Positions 33,406 through 43,284 of a stretch of 48,416 nucleotides of DNA are shown one piece after another (position 1 is the stretch's first letter; each line of letters opens with the position of its first letter). The translations under genes and the position numbers were made by a program. The stretch covers positions 1 to 48,416 of the forward strand of contig JAILKH010000038.1 in the NCBI GenBank assembly GCA_024693925.1, read 5' to 3'. The notes under the pieces are model-generated. The model ran no database searches. It saw only the letters and a program-made list of their open reading frames with translations, and was not told the origin of the DNA. Source of the stretch: Lachnospiraceae bacterium (GTDB lineage Bacteria > Bacillota > Clostridia > Lachnospirales > Lachnospiraceae).

Positions 33406-36400
33406 TGTATAAATTATTTTTTGAGGTGTTTCCTACTTTAAAATTTAATAAAGAGCTTACAATGTTGTTTCAGAATGTGGAGATCATTAAGTTATCCCAG
33501 AATACGGCCCGTGACAGATTGAAAGTTTACATAAAATCAGATCATATTATAGAGAAACAGGATATATACAGTGTTGAGAGAGAAATAATGAAACAGCTTT
33601 TTTCCAATACTGATATGTGTGTCGTTATATATGAAAAATTTGAACTGTCCTCCCGGTTTAATGTCAGAGCTTTTATGGAAGCATATAAAGAGAGCATACT
33701 GGAAGAGTTTAAGCATTATAATCAATTTGATTATCTTATCTTATATCATGCCGATTATGATTATCCTGAGGAGAACATATTAAAACTTACCCTGGATGAT
33801 ACCTTAGTTGCCAGGGAACATAAGGAGGATATTGTAAGGATCCTTGAGAAGATTCTTAATGAAAGGTGTAATTTAAACGCAGAGGTGTATATTAACTATA
33901 AAAAACCCGAAGAAAGTAAGGCCAGGGCCAACTCCGTACATAAAATCTCTGAAGAGATCACAAGGGTGGTTCAGGGAACGGAAAAAGAAGTGACTGCTTA
34001 CGGAACTGCTACGATCACAGATGAGGATGCTGCGGGGGCGGAAGGTATAAATACGGTTAATGATGGAAGCGGTATAAATACCGATGCTCCGGCTCAGGAT
34101 GCGGGCAGTGATGATATGGGTACATATGGTACAGGGGGTAAAACCGGAGCCGGCAGCGATATAATAAAAACCGAAGCTTCCGTTAATGAGGATAAAAAAC
34201 CGGATTCCGGTAAGAAAACCGGTGAATATAATAAAAAGGGTTACGGTAAGGGAGGATACAAGAGAAAAAGTTATAAAGAGTCAGATAATCCGGATGTGAT
34301 CTTCGGCAGGGATTTTGACGATGAGCCCATGCAGATAATCGATTTGGAAGGTATTACGGGAGAGGTTACCGTATACGGAAAGATAATAAGACTTGAAAGC
34401 CGTGAAACCAAAAACGGGAAGTTGCTCGTGATATTTGATATCACCGATAATACGGATACCATTACGGTAAAAATGTTTCCCCGTTTAGAACAACAGGAGA
34501 AGCTGTTTTCGTATCTTAAGGAAGGAAATTTCATATTAATAAAGGCAGTTGCCGATATTGATAAATTTGATGGTGAATTATCTCTTGGATTCGTAAACGG
34601 GATTAAGAAAGCTTTAGGAAATGATAAGGCTATACGTATGGATACCGAACCGGTTAAAAGAGTGGAACTTCACTGTCATACCAAAATGAGTGATATGGAC
34701 GCTGTTTCCGATGTGGCGGATATAATGAAGAGAGTCGCTTTATGGGGGCATAAGGCATTGGCTATCACAGATCATGGGGTGGTTCAGGCTTTTACGGATG
34801 CTTTCCATGCTTTGCCTAAATTAAAAAAGGAGTATCCTGATTTTAAGCTTATTTACGGTGTGGAAGGATATCTTGTGGATGATTCCATGGGAATTGTTGC
34901 AAACGATAAAGGACAGGTGCTGGATGATAAATATGTTGTTTTTGATATAGAAACAACAGGCTTCAGTGCGGAAAAAAATAATATTATTGAAATAGGTGCC
35001 GTAAAGGTGGAGGGAGGTAAGATAACAGATAAATTCTCTACCTTTGTTAATCCCAAAGAGCCGATTCCCTACAGGATAACACAGCTTACTACAATAACCG
35101 ATTCCATGGTTGAAGATGCTCCCTTTATATCTGAGGTATTGCCTAAGTTTCTTGATTTTATCGAAGGCTGTGCTCTGGTAGCCCATAATGCCAGGTTTGA
35201 TGTAAGTTTTATTCGGCAGAAGGCGAAGGATCTTGGGATAGAAACGGATTTTACTTATCTTGACACGGTGGCTATGGCCAGGGCTATGCTTCCTGAGCTT
35301 GGTAAATTCCAGCTTCAGCATGTTGCAAAGGCTTTGAAGGTTCCTCTTGAAACCCATCACAGGGCGGTGGATGATGCCGGATGTACTGCGGAAATATTTG
35401 TTAAACTTGTAAAACGTCTTAAAGATATGGGAATAGAAGATCTTAAAGCGCTTAAGGAATATGGAGAAAATTCGGTTGACATAATACGGAAATCAATGGC
35501 TCATCATGTGATCATACTTGCAAAAAATGAGGTGGGCAGGATTAATCTTTATAAGCTTGTATCCTGGTCTCATCTTAAGTATTTCAGAAGGACTCAGAGG
35601 ATTCCCAAGAGTCTTCTGCAGAAATACCGGGAAGGTCTTATAATAGGTTCCGCCTGCTCATCGGGAGAACTGTACAGGGCCATCCTTGACCAGCGGGGGG
35701 ATGAGGAGCTTGCAAGAATTGCGGATTTCTATGATTATCTGGAAGTTCAGCCTCTTGGTAATAATGAATATATGATCAATGATGATCATTATGAAAATGT
35801 AAATTCCAAAGAGGATCTTATTAATATAAATAAGAAGATAATTGCTTTGGGAGAGAAGCTTAATAAGCCGGTTGTCGCAACCTCGGATGTACATTTCCTT
35901 GATCCGGAGGACGAGGTATACCGACGTATAATAATGGCCGGGAAGGATATGAAAGGCGCAGACGAACAGCCACCTCTTTATCTGAAAACTACTGAAGAGA
36001 TGATGAATGAATTTGATTATATCCCGTATGATAAGGCCTATGAAATTGTTGTAGAGAATACCAATCTTATAGCGGATATGGTGGATTATATAGAACCGGT
36101 AAGACCGGATAAATGTCCGCCGGTAATAGCCGATTCCGATCGGATATTAAGGGATATCTGTTATAATAAGGCCCATGAAATGTATGGGGAGGAGCTTCCT
36201 GTACAGGTGTCTTCCCGACTTGAGAGAGAGCTTAATTCTATAATAAGCAATGGATTTGCGGTTATGTATATTATTGCCCAGAAGCTTGTATGGAAATCCA
36301 TGGAGGACGGATATCTGGTAGGCTCCCGAGGCTCCGTAGGGTCTTCTTTTGTTGCTACCATGGCGGGAATAACGGAGGTAAATCCTTTAGCACCGCATTA

Positions 36401-38036
36401 CTTATGCCCCGAGTGTCATTATGTTGATTTTGAATCGGAAGAAGTGAAGGCATATTCGGGAAGAGCGGGCTGCGATATGCCGGATAAGCTCTGCCCCAAA
36501 TGCGGTCATCCTTTAAATAAAGAGGGCTTTGACATTCCTTTTGAGACTTTTTTGGGATTTAAAGGGGATAAGGAACCGGATATAGATCTTAATTTTTCGG
36601 GAGAGTATCAGTCAAAGGCACATAAATATACGGAGGTTATTTTCGGCGACGGTCAGACCTTCAGGGCCGGGACCATAGGCACCCTTGCGGATAAGACCGC
36701 TTACGGTTATGTTAAGAATTATTATGAAGAACGGGGTATTAAGAAGCGGCCTTGTGAAATAAACAGGATAACCATGGGATGTACGGGGATACATAGAACA
36801 ACCGGACAGCATCCGGGGGGAATAATTGTTCTTCCGGTGGGAGATGAGATATATTCCTTTACACCTATCCAGCATCCGGCCAATGATATGGAAACGGATA
36901 TAGTTACTACTCATTTTGATTATCATTCCATAGATCATAACCTTCTTAAACTGGATATACTTGGGCATGATGATCCTACTATGATCAGAATGCTTCAGGA
37001 TCTTACAGGGACAGATCCTCAAAAGGTAGCTCTTGACGATAAGGATGTTATGTCTTTGTTTCAGAATACTTCGGCACTTAAAATAGAACCCTCCGATATA
37101 GGGGGTACCAAGCTTGGAACCCTCGGGATTCCGGAATTCGGAACTGATTTTGCCATGCAGATGGTAATAGATACCAAACCCCAGGCTTTTTCCGATCTTG
37201 TAAGGATAGCGGGATTATCTCACGGGACCGATGTTTGGCTGGGAAATGCCCAGACACTCATAGAAGAAGGGAAGGCAACTATCGCTACCTGTATCTGCAC
37301 CAGAGATGATATTATGACTTATCTTATAGGAATGGGTCTGGATTCGGAAGAGTCCTTTAAAATAATGGAAAATGTCAGGAAAGGTAAGGTGGCAGGGGGC
37401 AAATGTGAGCAATGGCCGGCCTGGAAGGAGGATATGGAGAAACACTCCGTACCCGATTGGTATATCTGGTCCTGCGAAAAGATAAAATATATGTTTCCCA
37501 AGGCTCATGCGGCAGCTTATGTTATGATGGCCTGGAGGATCGCTTATTATAAAGTTAATTATCCATTGGCATATTATGCGGCATTTTACAGTATAAGGGC
37601 ATCGGGATTTTCCTATGAAAAGATGTGCCTGGGCAGAGCGGTACTTGAGCAGAATCTCGCTGATTATAAGAAAAGAGAGGATACTCTCACTAAGAAAGAG
37701 CAGGATGAGCTTAAGGATATGAGACTGGTACAGGAAATGTATGCACGCGGTATTGAATTCATGCCCATAGATCTTTTTAAGGCACAGGCTCATAAATGCC
37801 GGATAATAGACGGAAAGATAATGCCTCATCTTGGCAGTATAGAAGGTCTGGGAGATAAAGCCGCAGATGCCATAGTAGATGCCTGCAAGGATGGTCCGTT
37901 TATATCCAGAGACGATTTCAGGGAGAGGACAAAGGTTTCAAATACGGTTATAGAGAAATTATCGGAATTAAGGATATTGGATTCTTTGCCGGCTTCCAAC
38001 CAGCTGTCGTTATCTGATTTTTTTGCCCTTACCTGA
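33405..38036 (+). CDS. polC: DNA polymerase III alpha subunit, PolC type
   Basis: This 1543-aa replicase has the PolC domain order: N-terminal region, OB fold (about 310-400), PHP domain (His423-Cys-His425, ITDHG) split by a DEDD 3'-5' exonuclease (Asp514-Ile-Glu516, later HHRAVDDAGCTAE), the polymerase palm with the catalytic pair PDIDLNF (Asp1059, Asp1061), a zinc finger (Cys1001-x2-Cys and CPKC) and the C-terminal helix-hairpin-helix. It synthesises the leading strand in low-GC Gram-positives. A Gly/Asp/Lys-rich linker (about 190-290) lies between the N-terminal and OB domains. The start ATG overlaps the ispG stop, behind GGGGGA. All catalytic residues seen are intact. Confidence 0.97.
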   Translation: MYKLFFEVFPTLKFNKELTMLFQNVEIIKLSQNTARDRLKVYIKSDHIIEKQDIYSVEREIMKQLFSNTDMCVVIYEKFELSSRFNVRAFMEAYKESILEEFKHYNQFDYLILYHADYDYPEENILKLTLDDTLVAREHKEDIVRILEKILNERCNLNAEVYINYKKPEESKARANSVHKISEEITRVVQGTEKEVTAYGTATITDEDAAGAEGINTVNDGSGINTDAPAQDAGSDDMGTYGTGGKTGAGSDIIKTEASVNEDKKPDSGKKTGEYNKKGYGKGGYKRKSYKESDNPDVIFGRDFDDEPMQIIDLEGITGEVTVYGKIIRLESRETKNGKLLVIFDITDNTDTITVKMFPRLEQQEKLFSYLKEGNFILIKAVADIDKFDGELSLGFVNGIKKALGNDKAIRMDTEPVKRVELHCHTKMSDMDAVSDVADIMKRVALWGHKALAITDHGVVQAFTDAFHALPKLKKEYPDFKLIYGVEGYLVDDSMGIVANDKGQVLDDKYVVFDIETTGFSAEKNNIIEIGAVKVEGGKITDKFSTFVNPKEPIPYRITQLTTITDSMVEDAPFISEVLPKFLDFIEGCALVAHNARFDVSFIRQKAKDLGIETDFTYLDTVAMARAMLPELGKFQLQHVAKALKVPLETHHRAVDDAGCTAEIFVKLVKRLKDMGIEDLKALKEYGENSVDIIRKSMAHHVIILAKNEVGRINLYKLVSWSHLKYFRRTQRIPKSLLQKYREGLIIGSACSSGELYRAILDQRGDEELARIADFYDYLEVQPLGNNEYMINDDHYENVNSKEDLININKKIIALGEKLNKPVVATSDVHFLDPEDEVYRRIIMAGKDMKGADEQPPLYLKTTEEMMNEFDYIPYDKAYEIVVENTNLIADMVDYIEPVRPDKCPPVIADSDRILRDICYNKAHEMYGEELPVQVSSRLERELNSIISNGFAVMYIIAQKLVWKSMEDGYLVGSRGSVGSSFVATMAGITEVNPLAPHYLCPECHYVDFESEEVKAYSGRAGCDMPDKLCPKCGHPLNKEGFDIPFETFLGFKGDKEPDIDLNFSGEYQSKAHKYTEVIFGDGQTFRAGTIGTLADKTAYGYVKNYYEERGIKKRPCEINRITMGCTGIHRTTGQHPGGIIVLPVGDEIYSFTPIQHPANDMETDIVTTHFDYHSIDHNLLKLDILGHDDPTMIRMLQDLTGTDPQKVALDDKDVMSLFQNTSALKIEPSDIGGTKLGTLGIPEFGTDFAMQMVIDTKPQAFSDLVRIAGLSHGTDVWLGNAQTLIEEGKATIATCICTRDDIMTYLIGMGLDSEESFKIMENVRKGKVAGGKCEQWPAWKEDMEKHSVPDWYIWSCEKIKYMFPKAHAAAYVMMAWRIAYYKVNYPLAYYAAFYSIRASGFSYEKMCLGRAVLEQNLADYKKREDTLTKKEQDELKDMRLVQEMYARGIEFMPIDLFKAQAHKCRIIDGKIMPHLGSIEGLGDKAADAIVDACKDGPFISRDDFRERTKVSNTVIEKLSELRILDSLPASNQLSLSDFFALT

Positions 38037-38069
38037 TGGATATTGTGTCATAAAATTAGATTAGCCACT

Positions 38070-38098
38070 TTACATAAGAGGAAATAAATGTTTATAAT
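38070..38098 (+). promoter_or_regulatory. por operon promoter
   Basis: TTACAT (38070-38075), 17-base spacer, TATAAT (38093-38098), giving a leader of about 70 bases. Confidence 0.65.
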
Positions 38099-38176
38099 AG
38101 TAAGGATATCGTTTAGATAGGGATAAATACGAGTAAGAGACAGTATTATGCATTAAGATGGACTAAGGAGAATAAG

Positions 38177-38770
38177 ATGAGTCAGGGACTTGAAATAAGA
38201 TGGCATGGCAGGGGTGGCCAGGGGGCCAAGACTGCGGCATTGCTGTTGGCGGATGTTGCTTTTAAGACGGGAGCGCATGTACAGGGGTTCCCGGAATACG
38301 GACCGGAGAGAATGGGGGCACCTATTACTGCATATAACAGAATCTGTAAGGATGAAATAAGAGTTCATTCCAATATTTATACCCCGGATCTGGTGGTAGT
38401 TGTGGATGAGACCCTGCTTCATTCCGTCGATGTGACCGCAGGCCTTAAAGAGGATGGTGCGATCATAATAAATACTCCCAAGGATAAAGAAGAGATAATT
38501 CCTTTGTTAAACGGTTATAAGGGAAGAGTGTATACAGTTGATGCAAGGCGTATATCAGTGGAAACGCTGGGTAAGAATTTCCCTAATTCTCCCATGCTTG
38601 CAGCTGCAGTTGCGGTGAGCCGGGTAATGGATAGGGATTCCTTTATCAGAGAGATGAGAACTTCCTATGAGCATAAATTCGCTAAGAAGCCGGAGGTTAT
38701 CGAAGGAAATATGAAGGCTCTTACAATGACTTTTGAAGAGTTGGCGGATGCTCTTTCTGAGACTGCATAA
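38177..38770 (+). CDS. porC: Pyruvate:ferredoxin oxidoreductase, gamma subunit
   Basis: This 197-aa protein matches the gamma (domain III) subunit of 2-oxoacid:ferredoxin oxidoreductases: RWHGRGGQGAKTAALLLADVA near the N-terminus, GFPEYGPERMGAPITAYNRI and PDLVVVVDETLL. The complex oxidatively decarboxylates pyruvate with CoA to acetyl-CoA, CO2 and reduced ferredoxin, the central step of anaerobic fermentation. The order gamma-delta-alpha-beta at this locus is the usual four-subunit por layout. AAGGAGAA precedes the ATG. The substrate pyruvate is inferred mainly from the beta subunit and could in principle be another 2-oxoacid. Confidence 0.92.
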   Translation: MSQGLEIRWHGRGGQGAKTAALLLADVAFKTGAHVQGFPEYGPERMGAPITAYNRICKDEIRVHSNIYTPDLVVVVDETLLHSVDVTAGLKEDGAIIINTPKDKEEIIPLLNGYKGRVYTVDARRISVETLGKNFPNSPMLAAAVAVSRVMDRDSFIREMRTSYEHKFAKKPEVIEGNMKALTMTFEELADALSETA

Positions 38771-38853
38771 AAAGAGAAACGACATAAATTGATGGATAAG
38801 GCATAAGAAATCTGCGGTAAGCGGTATTTCCTATGTTAATGAAAGGATTAAAA

Positions 38854-39156
38854 ATGAGAACGGACGTTAAAAAGATTAACGAGCAGACTCCCCATCAGGA
38901 TCTGACAGAAGGCCTGATGATGTTTGCGGGGGGGACATCCAAGGAGTTTAATACCGGTGAATGGAGAACTTCAACACCGGTTTTTCATGAGGAAAAATGC
39001 AAGCAATGTCTTCTGTGTGCACCGGTATGTCCCGATGGCAGTATACCTGTAAAAGACAGTAAAAGACTTGATTTTGATTATGATCATTGTAAGGGCTGCG
39101 GTATATGCGAAAAAGCCTGTCCCTTCGGTGCGATCACTATGAGGGAGGGAATGTAG
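38854..39156 (+). CDS. porD: Pyruvate:ferredoxin oxidoreductase, delta (ferredoxin-like) subunit
   Basis: This 100-aa subunit has two classical [4Fe-4S] motifs: CKQCLLCAPVCPDG and CKGCGICEKACPFG (CxxCxxCxxxCP each). They pass electrons from the thiamine-diphosphate site to external ferredoxin. The ATG at 38854 is preferred because GAAAGGA (38841-38847) precedes it; the longer frame from 38833 starts with codons lacking family resemblance. An 83-base gap separates it from porC, with no clear hairpin. It is followed by porA with one base between the stop and the next ATG. Confidence 0.93.
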   Translation: MRTDVKKINEQTPHQDLTEGLMMFAGGTSKEFNTGEWRTSTPVFHEEKCKQCLLCAPVCPDGSIPVKDSKRLDFDYDHCKGCGICEKACPFGAITMREGM

Positions 39157-39157
39157 A

Positions 39158-40339
39158 ATGCCTAAGAAAGACAGAATGTCGGGAAATGAAGCGGTTGCTT
39201 ATGCGATCCGTCAGGTTAATCCGGATGTAATGCCGGCATTTCCCATAACACCTTCAACGGAAATCCCGCAGCTTGTATCCACATATATAGCAAACGGACA
39301 GATGGATACGGAATTTATCCCTGTTGAGTCCGAGCATTCTTCCATGAGTGCCACAATAGGAGCAGAGGCAGCAGGTGCGCGGAGTCTGACTGCAACATCT
39401 TCTGCGGGGCTGGCTCTTATGTGGGAGGAATTATTACTTGCTGCATCTAACCGCATGCCATGTGCATTGACACTGGTAAACAGAACACTTTCCGGTCCTA
39501 TAAATATAAATTGTGATCATTCGGACGGAATGGGAGCAAGAGATACGGGATGGATACAGATATATGCCGAGAATAATCAGGAGGCATATGATAACTTTGT
39601 TCAGGCTTATCCCATAGCTGAAAATAAGAAGGTACATTTGCCTATAATGGTTTGTCAGGATGGATTTATTACCTCTCATGCCGTTCAGAATATAGAACTT
39701 TTGGATGATGATACCGTGAAGGATTTTGTGGGTACCTATGAACCGGAAGAATATCTTCTTAATACGGGAAAGCCCATAGCTGTCGGCCCTTATTCAATTT
39801 CCAATTATGCGATGGAAGCCAAGAAAAATCAGGAAATCGCCATGGAAAACAGCAAAGAGGTTATCCTTGAAGTGGCTAAAAGATTTGAGAGGGTATCCGG
39901 CAGAAAATACGGTCTTTTTGAAGAGTACAGGACGGAAGATGCCGATTATATCATGTTTATAATGGGATCGGCTGCCGGTACCGCCAAACAGGCCTGCGAT
40001 GATCTCAGAGAAAAGGGTATGAAGGTTGGTATTATGAAACTCAGAGTTTTCAGACCCTTCCCCGCATCGGAGATCGCAGAGGCCTTAAGAAATTGTAAAT
40101 GTGTTGCCATAATGGACAGATGTGAAAGCTATAATGGAAATGGCGGACCGTTAAGTATGGAGGTTTGTGCCGCATTGTTTAAGTATAAAGTGAATATTGA
40201 AGCCGTTAGTTATATGTACGGACTTGCGGGACGTGATTTTACGGTGGATCATGTATATGATATATTTGCTGAGATCCATGAGTTTATCAAGAACGGAACT
40301 GAAGTTGAACAATATAAATATATAGGATTAAGAAAGTAA
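39158..40339 (+). CDS. porA: Pyruvate:ferredoxin oxidoreductase, alpha subunit
   Basis: This 393-aa subunit corresponds to domains I and II. Recognised blocks are GNEAVAYAIRQVNPDVMPAFPITPSTEIPQ, VESEHSSMSATIGAEAAGARSLTATSSAGLALMWEE (thiamine-diphosphate domain interface) and the C-terminal MIMGSAAGTAKQA...KLRVFRPFPASEIAEAL. It pairs with porB, which holds most of the cofactor-binding site. It starts one base after the porD stop, so translation is likely coupled. Length and motifs are normal. Confidence 0.94.
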   Translation: MPKKDRMSGNEAVAYAIRQVNPDVMPAFPITPSTEIPQLVSTYIANGQMDTEFIPVESEHSSMSATIGAEAAGARSLTATSSAGLALMWEELLLAASNRMPCALTLVNRTLSGPININCDHSDGMGARDTGWIQIYAENNQEAYDNFVQAYPIAENKKVHLPIMVCQDGFITSHAVQNIELLDDDTVKDFVGTYEPEEYLLNTGKPIAVGPYSISNYAMEAKKNQEIAMENSKEVILEVAKRFERVSGRKYGLFEEYRTEDADYIMFIMGSAAGTAKQACDDLREKGMKVGIMKLRVFRPFPASEIAEALRNCKCVAIMDRCESYNGNGGPLSMEVCAALFKYKVNIEAVSYMYGLAGRDFTVDHVYDIFAEIHEFIKNGTEVEQYKYIGLRK

Positions 40340-40352
40340 GGAGGACGCCGGG

Positions 40353-41291
40353 ATGAGTTATAATCTTAAAGAAGTAATGAACAAGCCCGAGCGTTTAGCT
40401 GCGGGACACAGAATGTGTGCAGGCTGTGGTGCCACCATTGCGGTAAGAGGAGTACTCAGAGCACTTCATGAAGGAGATCATGCGGTAATAGGAAATGCTA
40501 CCGGATGTTTGGAAGTATCAACTTTTATGTATCCTTATACGGCCTGGGAGGATTCGTATATCCATAATGCTTTCGAAAATGCAGGAGCAACATTATCGGG
40601 AGTTGAAACCGCTTATCGTGCACTTAAGAAAAGAGGAAAGATAGCAGAGGATGAAAACTATAAGTTTATAACCTTTGGCGGAGACGGTGGAACTTATGAT
40701 ATAGGCTTTCAGTCACTGTCGGGAGCGATGGAGAGAGGTCATGATATGGTTTATGTATGCTACGATAACGGGGCATATATGAATACAGGTATACAGAGAT
40801 CTTCCGCAACTCCCATGTATGCGGATACCACAACTACACCGGTAGGTTCCAACAGCAACGGAAAGATGCAGAACCGAAAGGATCTGGCTGCCATCATAGC
40901 AGAACATGATGTTCCCTATGTTGCCCAGACTACCCTTACCCAGAATTTTAAGGATATGTATAAGAAATCCGAAAAAGCCATCTATACGGAAGGAGCTGCA
41001 TTCCTTAATATCATGGCTCCCTGTCCCAGAGGCTGGAGATATGATACCAGTGAAATAATGAAAATATGTAAGCTGGGTGTGGAAACCTGTTACTGGCCTT
41101 TATTTGAAGTGGATCATGGCAAATGGATATTAAATTATGAGCCGAAGAAGAAACTGCCGATAGAGGATTTCTTAAGGGAGCAGGGTAGATTTAAGCATTT
41201 GTTCAAAAAAGGAAATGAAGATCTTATAGTCCAGTTCCAAAATGAAGTAGACAGACGGTGGGAGGATCTTAAGTATCGCTGTGCAAGATGA
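40353..41291 (+). CDS. porB: Pyruvate:ferredoxin oxidoreductase, beta subunit
   Basis: This 312-aa subunit binds thiamine diphosphate through the GDGGTYDIGFQS...NGAYMNTG motif (GDG-x-N pattern) and a proximal [4Fe-4S] cluster through MCAGCGA and further Cys residues, including GNATGCLEVST. The block CLEVSTFMYPYTAW followed by HNAFENAGAT is typical of pyruvate-specific PorB proteins, which supports the substrate assignment. GTAAGGAGGA lies upstream of the ATG. The stop is immediately followed by a promoter for yicC. Confidence 0.94.
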   Translation: MSYNLKEVMNKPERLAAGHRMCAGCGATIAVRGVLRALHEGDHAVIGNATGCLEVSTFMYPYTAWEDSYIHNAFENAGATLSGVETAYRALKKRGKIAEDENYKFITFGGDGGTYDIGFQSLSGAMERGHDMVYVCYDNGAYMNTGIQRSSATPMYADTTTTPVGSNSNGKMQNRKDLAAIIAEHDVPYVAQTTLTQNFKDMYKKSEKAIYTEGAAFLNIMAPCPRGWRYDTSEIMKICKLGVETCYWPLFEVDHGKWILNYEPKKKLPIEDFLREQGRFKHLFKKGNEDLIVQFQNEVDRRWEDLKYRCAR

Positions 41292-41298
41292 GTCTTCC

Positions 41299-41327
41299 TT
41301 GACGGAGATTTTTACATCGAATATAAT
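41299..41327 (+). promoter_or_regulatory. yicC-gmk-rpoZ promoter
   Basis: TTGACG (41299-41304), 17-base spacer, perfect TATAAT (41322-41327), 8 bases after the porB stop. Confidence 0.8.
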
Positions 41328-41380
41328 CAATTAGACATAAGATGGATCATAACAGAGGTGACATTTGATATTGATTTAAG

Positions 41381-41416
41381 CCGGTTACCGGTGCGGGGGA
41401 TGGTATCCGGTGTTTT
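41381..41416 (+). other. Leader hairpin before yicC
   Basis: CCGGTTACC (41381-41389) pairs with GGTATCCGG (41402-41410), one T-T mismatch, followed by TGTTTT. It lies between the promoter at 41299 and yicC, so it may be a weak attenuator or the terminator of the por operon. Confidence 0.5.
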
Positions 41417-41436
41417 ACGATAAAAGGAGAAGCAGT

Positions 41437-42315
41437 ATGATAAAAAGTATGACAGGATTCGGGCGTTTCGAGAAATGCGATGAAAGACGCAAGATTGCTG
41501 TTGAGATAAAGTCAGTTAATCACAGGTATTTGGATGTAAATATTAAGATGCCCAAAAAGCTGAGTTTTTTTGAAACATCGGTACGCAGTCTTCTTAAAGA
41601 ATATATGCAAAGAGGTAAGGTTGATATATATATCACCTATGAAGACTATACGGAGAGTAATTTCAGTCTTAAATATAATAAAGATATGGCAAAGGCTTAT
41701 CTTCATTATCTAAACGAAATGGAAAGTGAGTTCGGTCTTGAGAATGATATACGTGTATCGGTGCTTTCAAGGTATCCTGAGGTATTTACCCTTGAGGAAC
41801 AGGATGTGGATGAGGATGAATTGTGGAATGAGCTGGAAGCTGTTATCAGGAAAGCCTGCGAAGCCTTTGTACAATCCCGCCTTACAGAAGGAGAAAACCT
41901 TAAGAAGGATCTTATCGGAAAGCTTGACGGTATGCTTGAATGTGTGGCTGTTATTGAGGAACGTGCTCCTTTCATAGTGGAAGAATATAAAACCAAGATA
42001 CGGGATAGGGTCAGTGATATGCTTTCCGATTCCAAGATCGATGAGAACAGGATACTTACGGAAGTTACCCTGTTTGCGGACAGAGTTTGTGTTGATGAAG
42101 AGATCGTAAGACTCAAGAGTCATATTAACGGAACCAGGGATACCCTTCTTAAGGGCGGTTCGGTTGGACGTAAGCTTGATTTTATAGCACAGGAGATGAA
42201 TCGCGAGGCTAATACCATTTTGTCAAAATCAACCGATCTTTCGACTTCAAATGTTGCGATCGATCTTAAAACCAATATAGAAAAGGTTCGTGAGCAGATA
42301 CAGAATATTGAATAA
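41437..42315 (+). CDS. YicC/YloC family endoribonuclease
   Basis: This 292-aa protein begins with the family hallmark MIKSMTGFGRFE and continues with VEIKSVNHRYLDVNIKMP; the C-terminal half has GRKLDFIAQEMNREANTILSKS and ends with KTNIEKVREQIQNIE, both diagnostic. YicC proteins are metal-dependent endoribonucleases; in E. coli YicC acts on small RNA. The ATG at 41437 follows AAAAGGAGA; a frame start at 41410 is excluded by this site. It begins a conserved group with gmk and rpoZ, as in many Firmicutes. The remA-type regulator gene often found between yicC and gmk is absent. Confidence 0.94.
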   Translation: MIKSMTGFGRFEKCDERRKIAVEIKSVNHRYLDVNIKMPKKLSFFETSVRSLLKEYMQRGKVDIYITYEDYTESNFSLKYNKDMAKAYLHYLNEMESEFGLENDIRVSVLSRYPEVFTLEEQDVDEDELWNELEAVIRKACEAFVQSRLTEGENLKKDLIGKLDGMLECVAVIEERAPFIVEEYKTKIRDRVSDMLSDSKIDENRILTEVTLFADRVCVDEEIVRLKSHINGTRDTLLKGGSVGRKLDFIAQEMNREANTILSKSTDLSTSNVAIDLKTNIEKVREQIQNIE

Positions 42316-42329
42316 ATTCGGAGGTGGAT

Positions 42330-42962
42330 ATGCAAAAAGGAATATTATTCATACTTTCAGGTTTTGCAGGTTCCGGAAAGGGCACCATCGTTAAGGAATT
42401 ATTAAAAAGATATGATAATTATGCACTATCGGTATCCGCTACAACAAGGGCTCCGAGACCCGGCGAGAGAGATGGGCGTGAGTATTTCTTTAAAACAAAA
42501 GAGGAGTTTGAAGCTATGATATCGGCTGATGAACTTCTTGAGCATGCCCAATATGTGGGAAATTATTATGGAACTCCGAAAAAATATGTTGAGGAGGTGT
42601 TGAATTCCGGTAAAGATGTTATTCTGGAAATAGAGCAGCAGGGTGGTTTCCAGATAAAAGAAAAATGTCCGGATGCTTTACTGGTCTTTGTTATGCCGCC
42701 TTCGGTAAAGGAGATTTATAATCGTTTAAAGAAACGGGGAACCGAAGATGAAGAAACAATAATGAAGCGTATGAAACAAGGTTCAAAAGAGGCAGAAGTC
42801 ATTGCCGGATATGATTATCTTATTATAAATGATGATCTTGATAAATGCGTGGAAAATATTCATGCAACAGTTCAGTGTGCAAAATTCGCAACCGGCAGGA
42901 ATGCTGATCTTATAAATGATGTGATCACTGGATTCGGTGATTTTTTAAAAGGAAATGTATAA
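42330..42962 (+). CDS. gmk: Guanylate kinase
   Basis: This 210-aa enzyme phosphorylates GMP to GDP. It has the P-loop GFAGSGKGT (residues 10-18; Ala replaces the more usual Pro), the GMP-binding SVSATTRAPRPGERDGREYFF and the FVMPPS...RLKKRGTE lid region. The ATG at 42330 follows GGAGG (42320-42324); a GTG at 42324 lies on the ribosome site. It sits 14 bases after the yicC stop and ahead of rpoZ, a common order. Confidence 0.95.
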   Translation: MQKGILFILSGFAGSGKGTIVKELLKRYDNYALSVSATTRAPRPGERDGREYFFKTKEEFEAMISADELLEHAQYVGNYYGTPKKYVEEVLNSGKDVILEIEQQGGFQIKEKCPDALLVFVMPPSVKEIYNRLKKRGTEDEETIMKRMKQGSKEAEVIAGYDYLIINDDLDKCVENIHATVQCAKFATGRNADLINDVITGFGDFLKGNV

Positions 42963-43041
42963 AATATAAATAAAATACAAGTATTGGCATAAGGATATGT
43001 CCGGTTGGATATTTCTTTGCCCTTTAAGAGGAGGAAAAAAT

Positions 43042-43272
43042 ATGTTACATCCGTCATACAGCGATCTTATGAAGGTCGTAAACAGCGAAGTTGAAGAAGG
43101 AGAGCAGCCGGTAGTAAACAGCCGTTACTCAATAGTTATGGCTACCAGTAAAAGAGCCAGACAGCTTATAGACGGAGCTCCGACTCCGGTAGAAGATGCT
43201 GAGGATAAGAAGCCTTTATCCGTTGCAATAGAAGAATTGAACTCCGGAGTAGTAAAGGTAGTCGGAGAATAA
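43042..43272 (+). CDS. rpoZ: RNA polymerase omega subunit
   Basis: This 76-aa protein has the omega signature VNSRYSIVMATSKRARQLIDG followed by KKPLSVAIEELNSGVVKV. Omega helps assemble beta-prime into core RNA polymerase. The ATG at 43042 follows GAGGAGG; the longer frame from 42997 precedes this site. Place after gmk and short length both fit. It is 12 bases ahead of rimO. Confidence 0.94.
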   Translation: MLHPSYSDLMKVVNSEVEEGEQPVVNSRYSIVMATSKRARQLIDGAPTPVEDAEDKKPLSVAIEELNSGVVKVVGE

Positions 43273-43284
43273 TTAAGAGATAGT

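Noticed and set aside
34821-35360. 179-aa minus-strand frame opposite the polC exonuclease region
   Set aside because: Antisense shadow of conserved catalytic motifs.
37215-37829. 204-aa minus-strand frame opposite polC
   Set aside because: Shadow of the conserved polymerase region; no domain recognised and no start signals.
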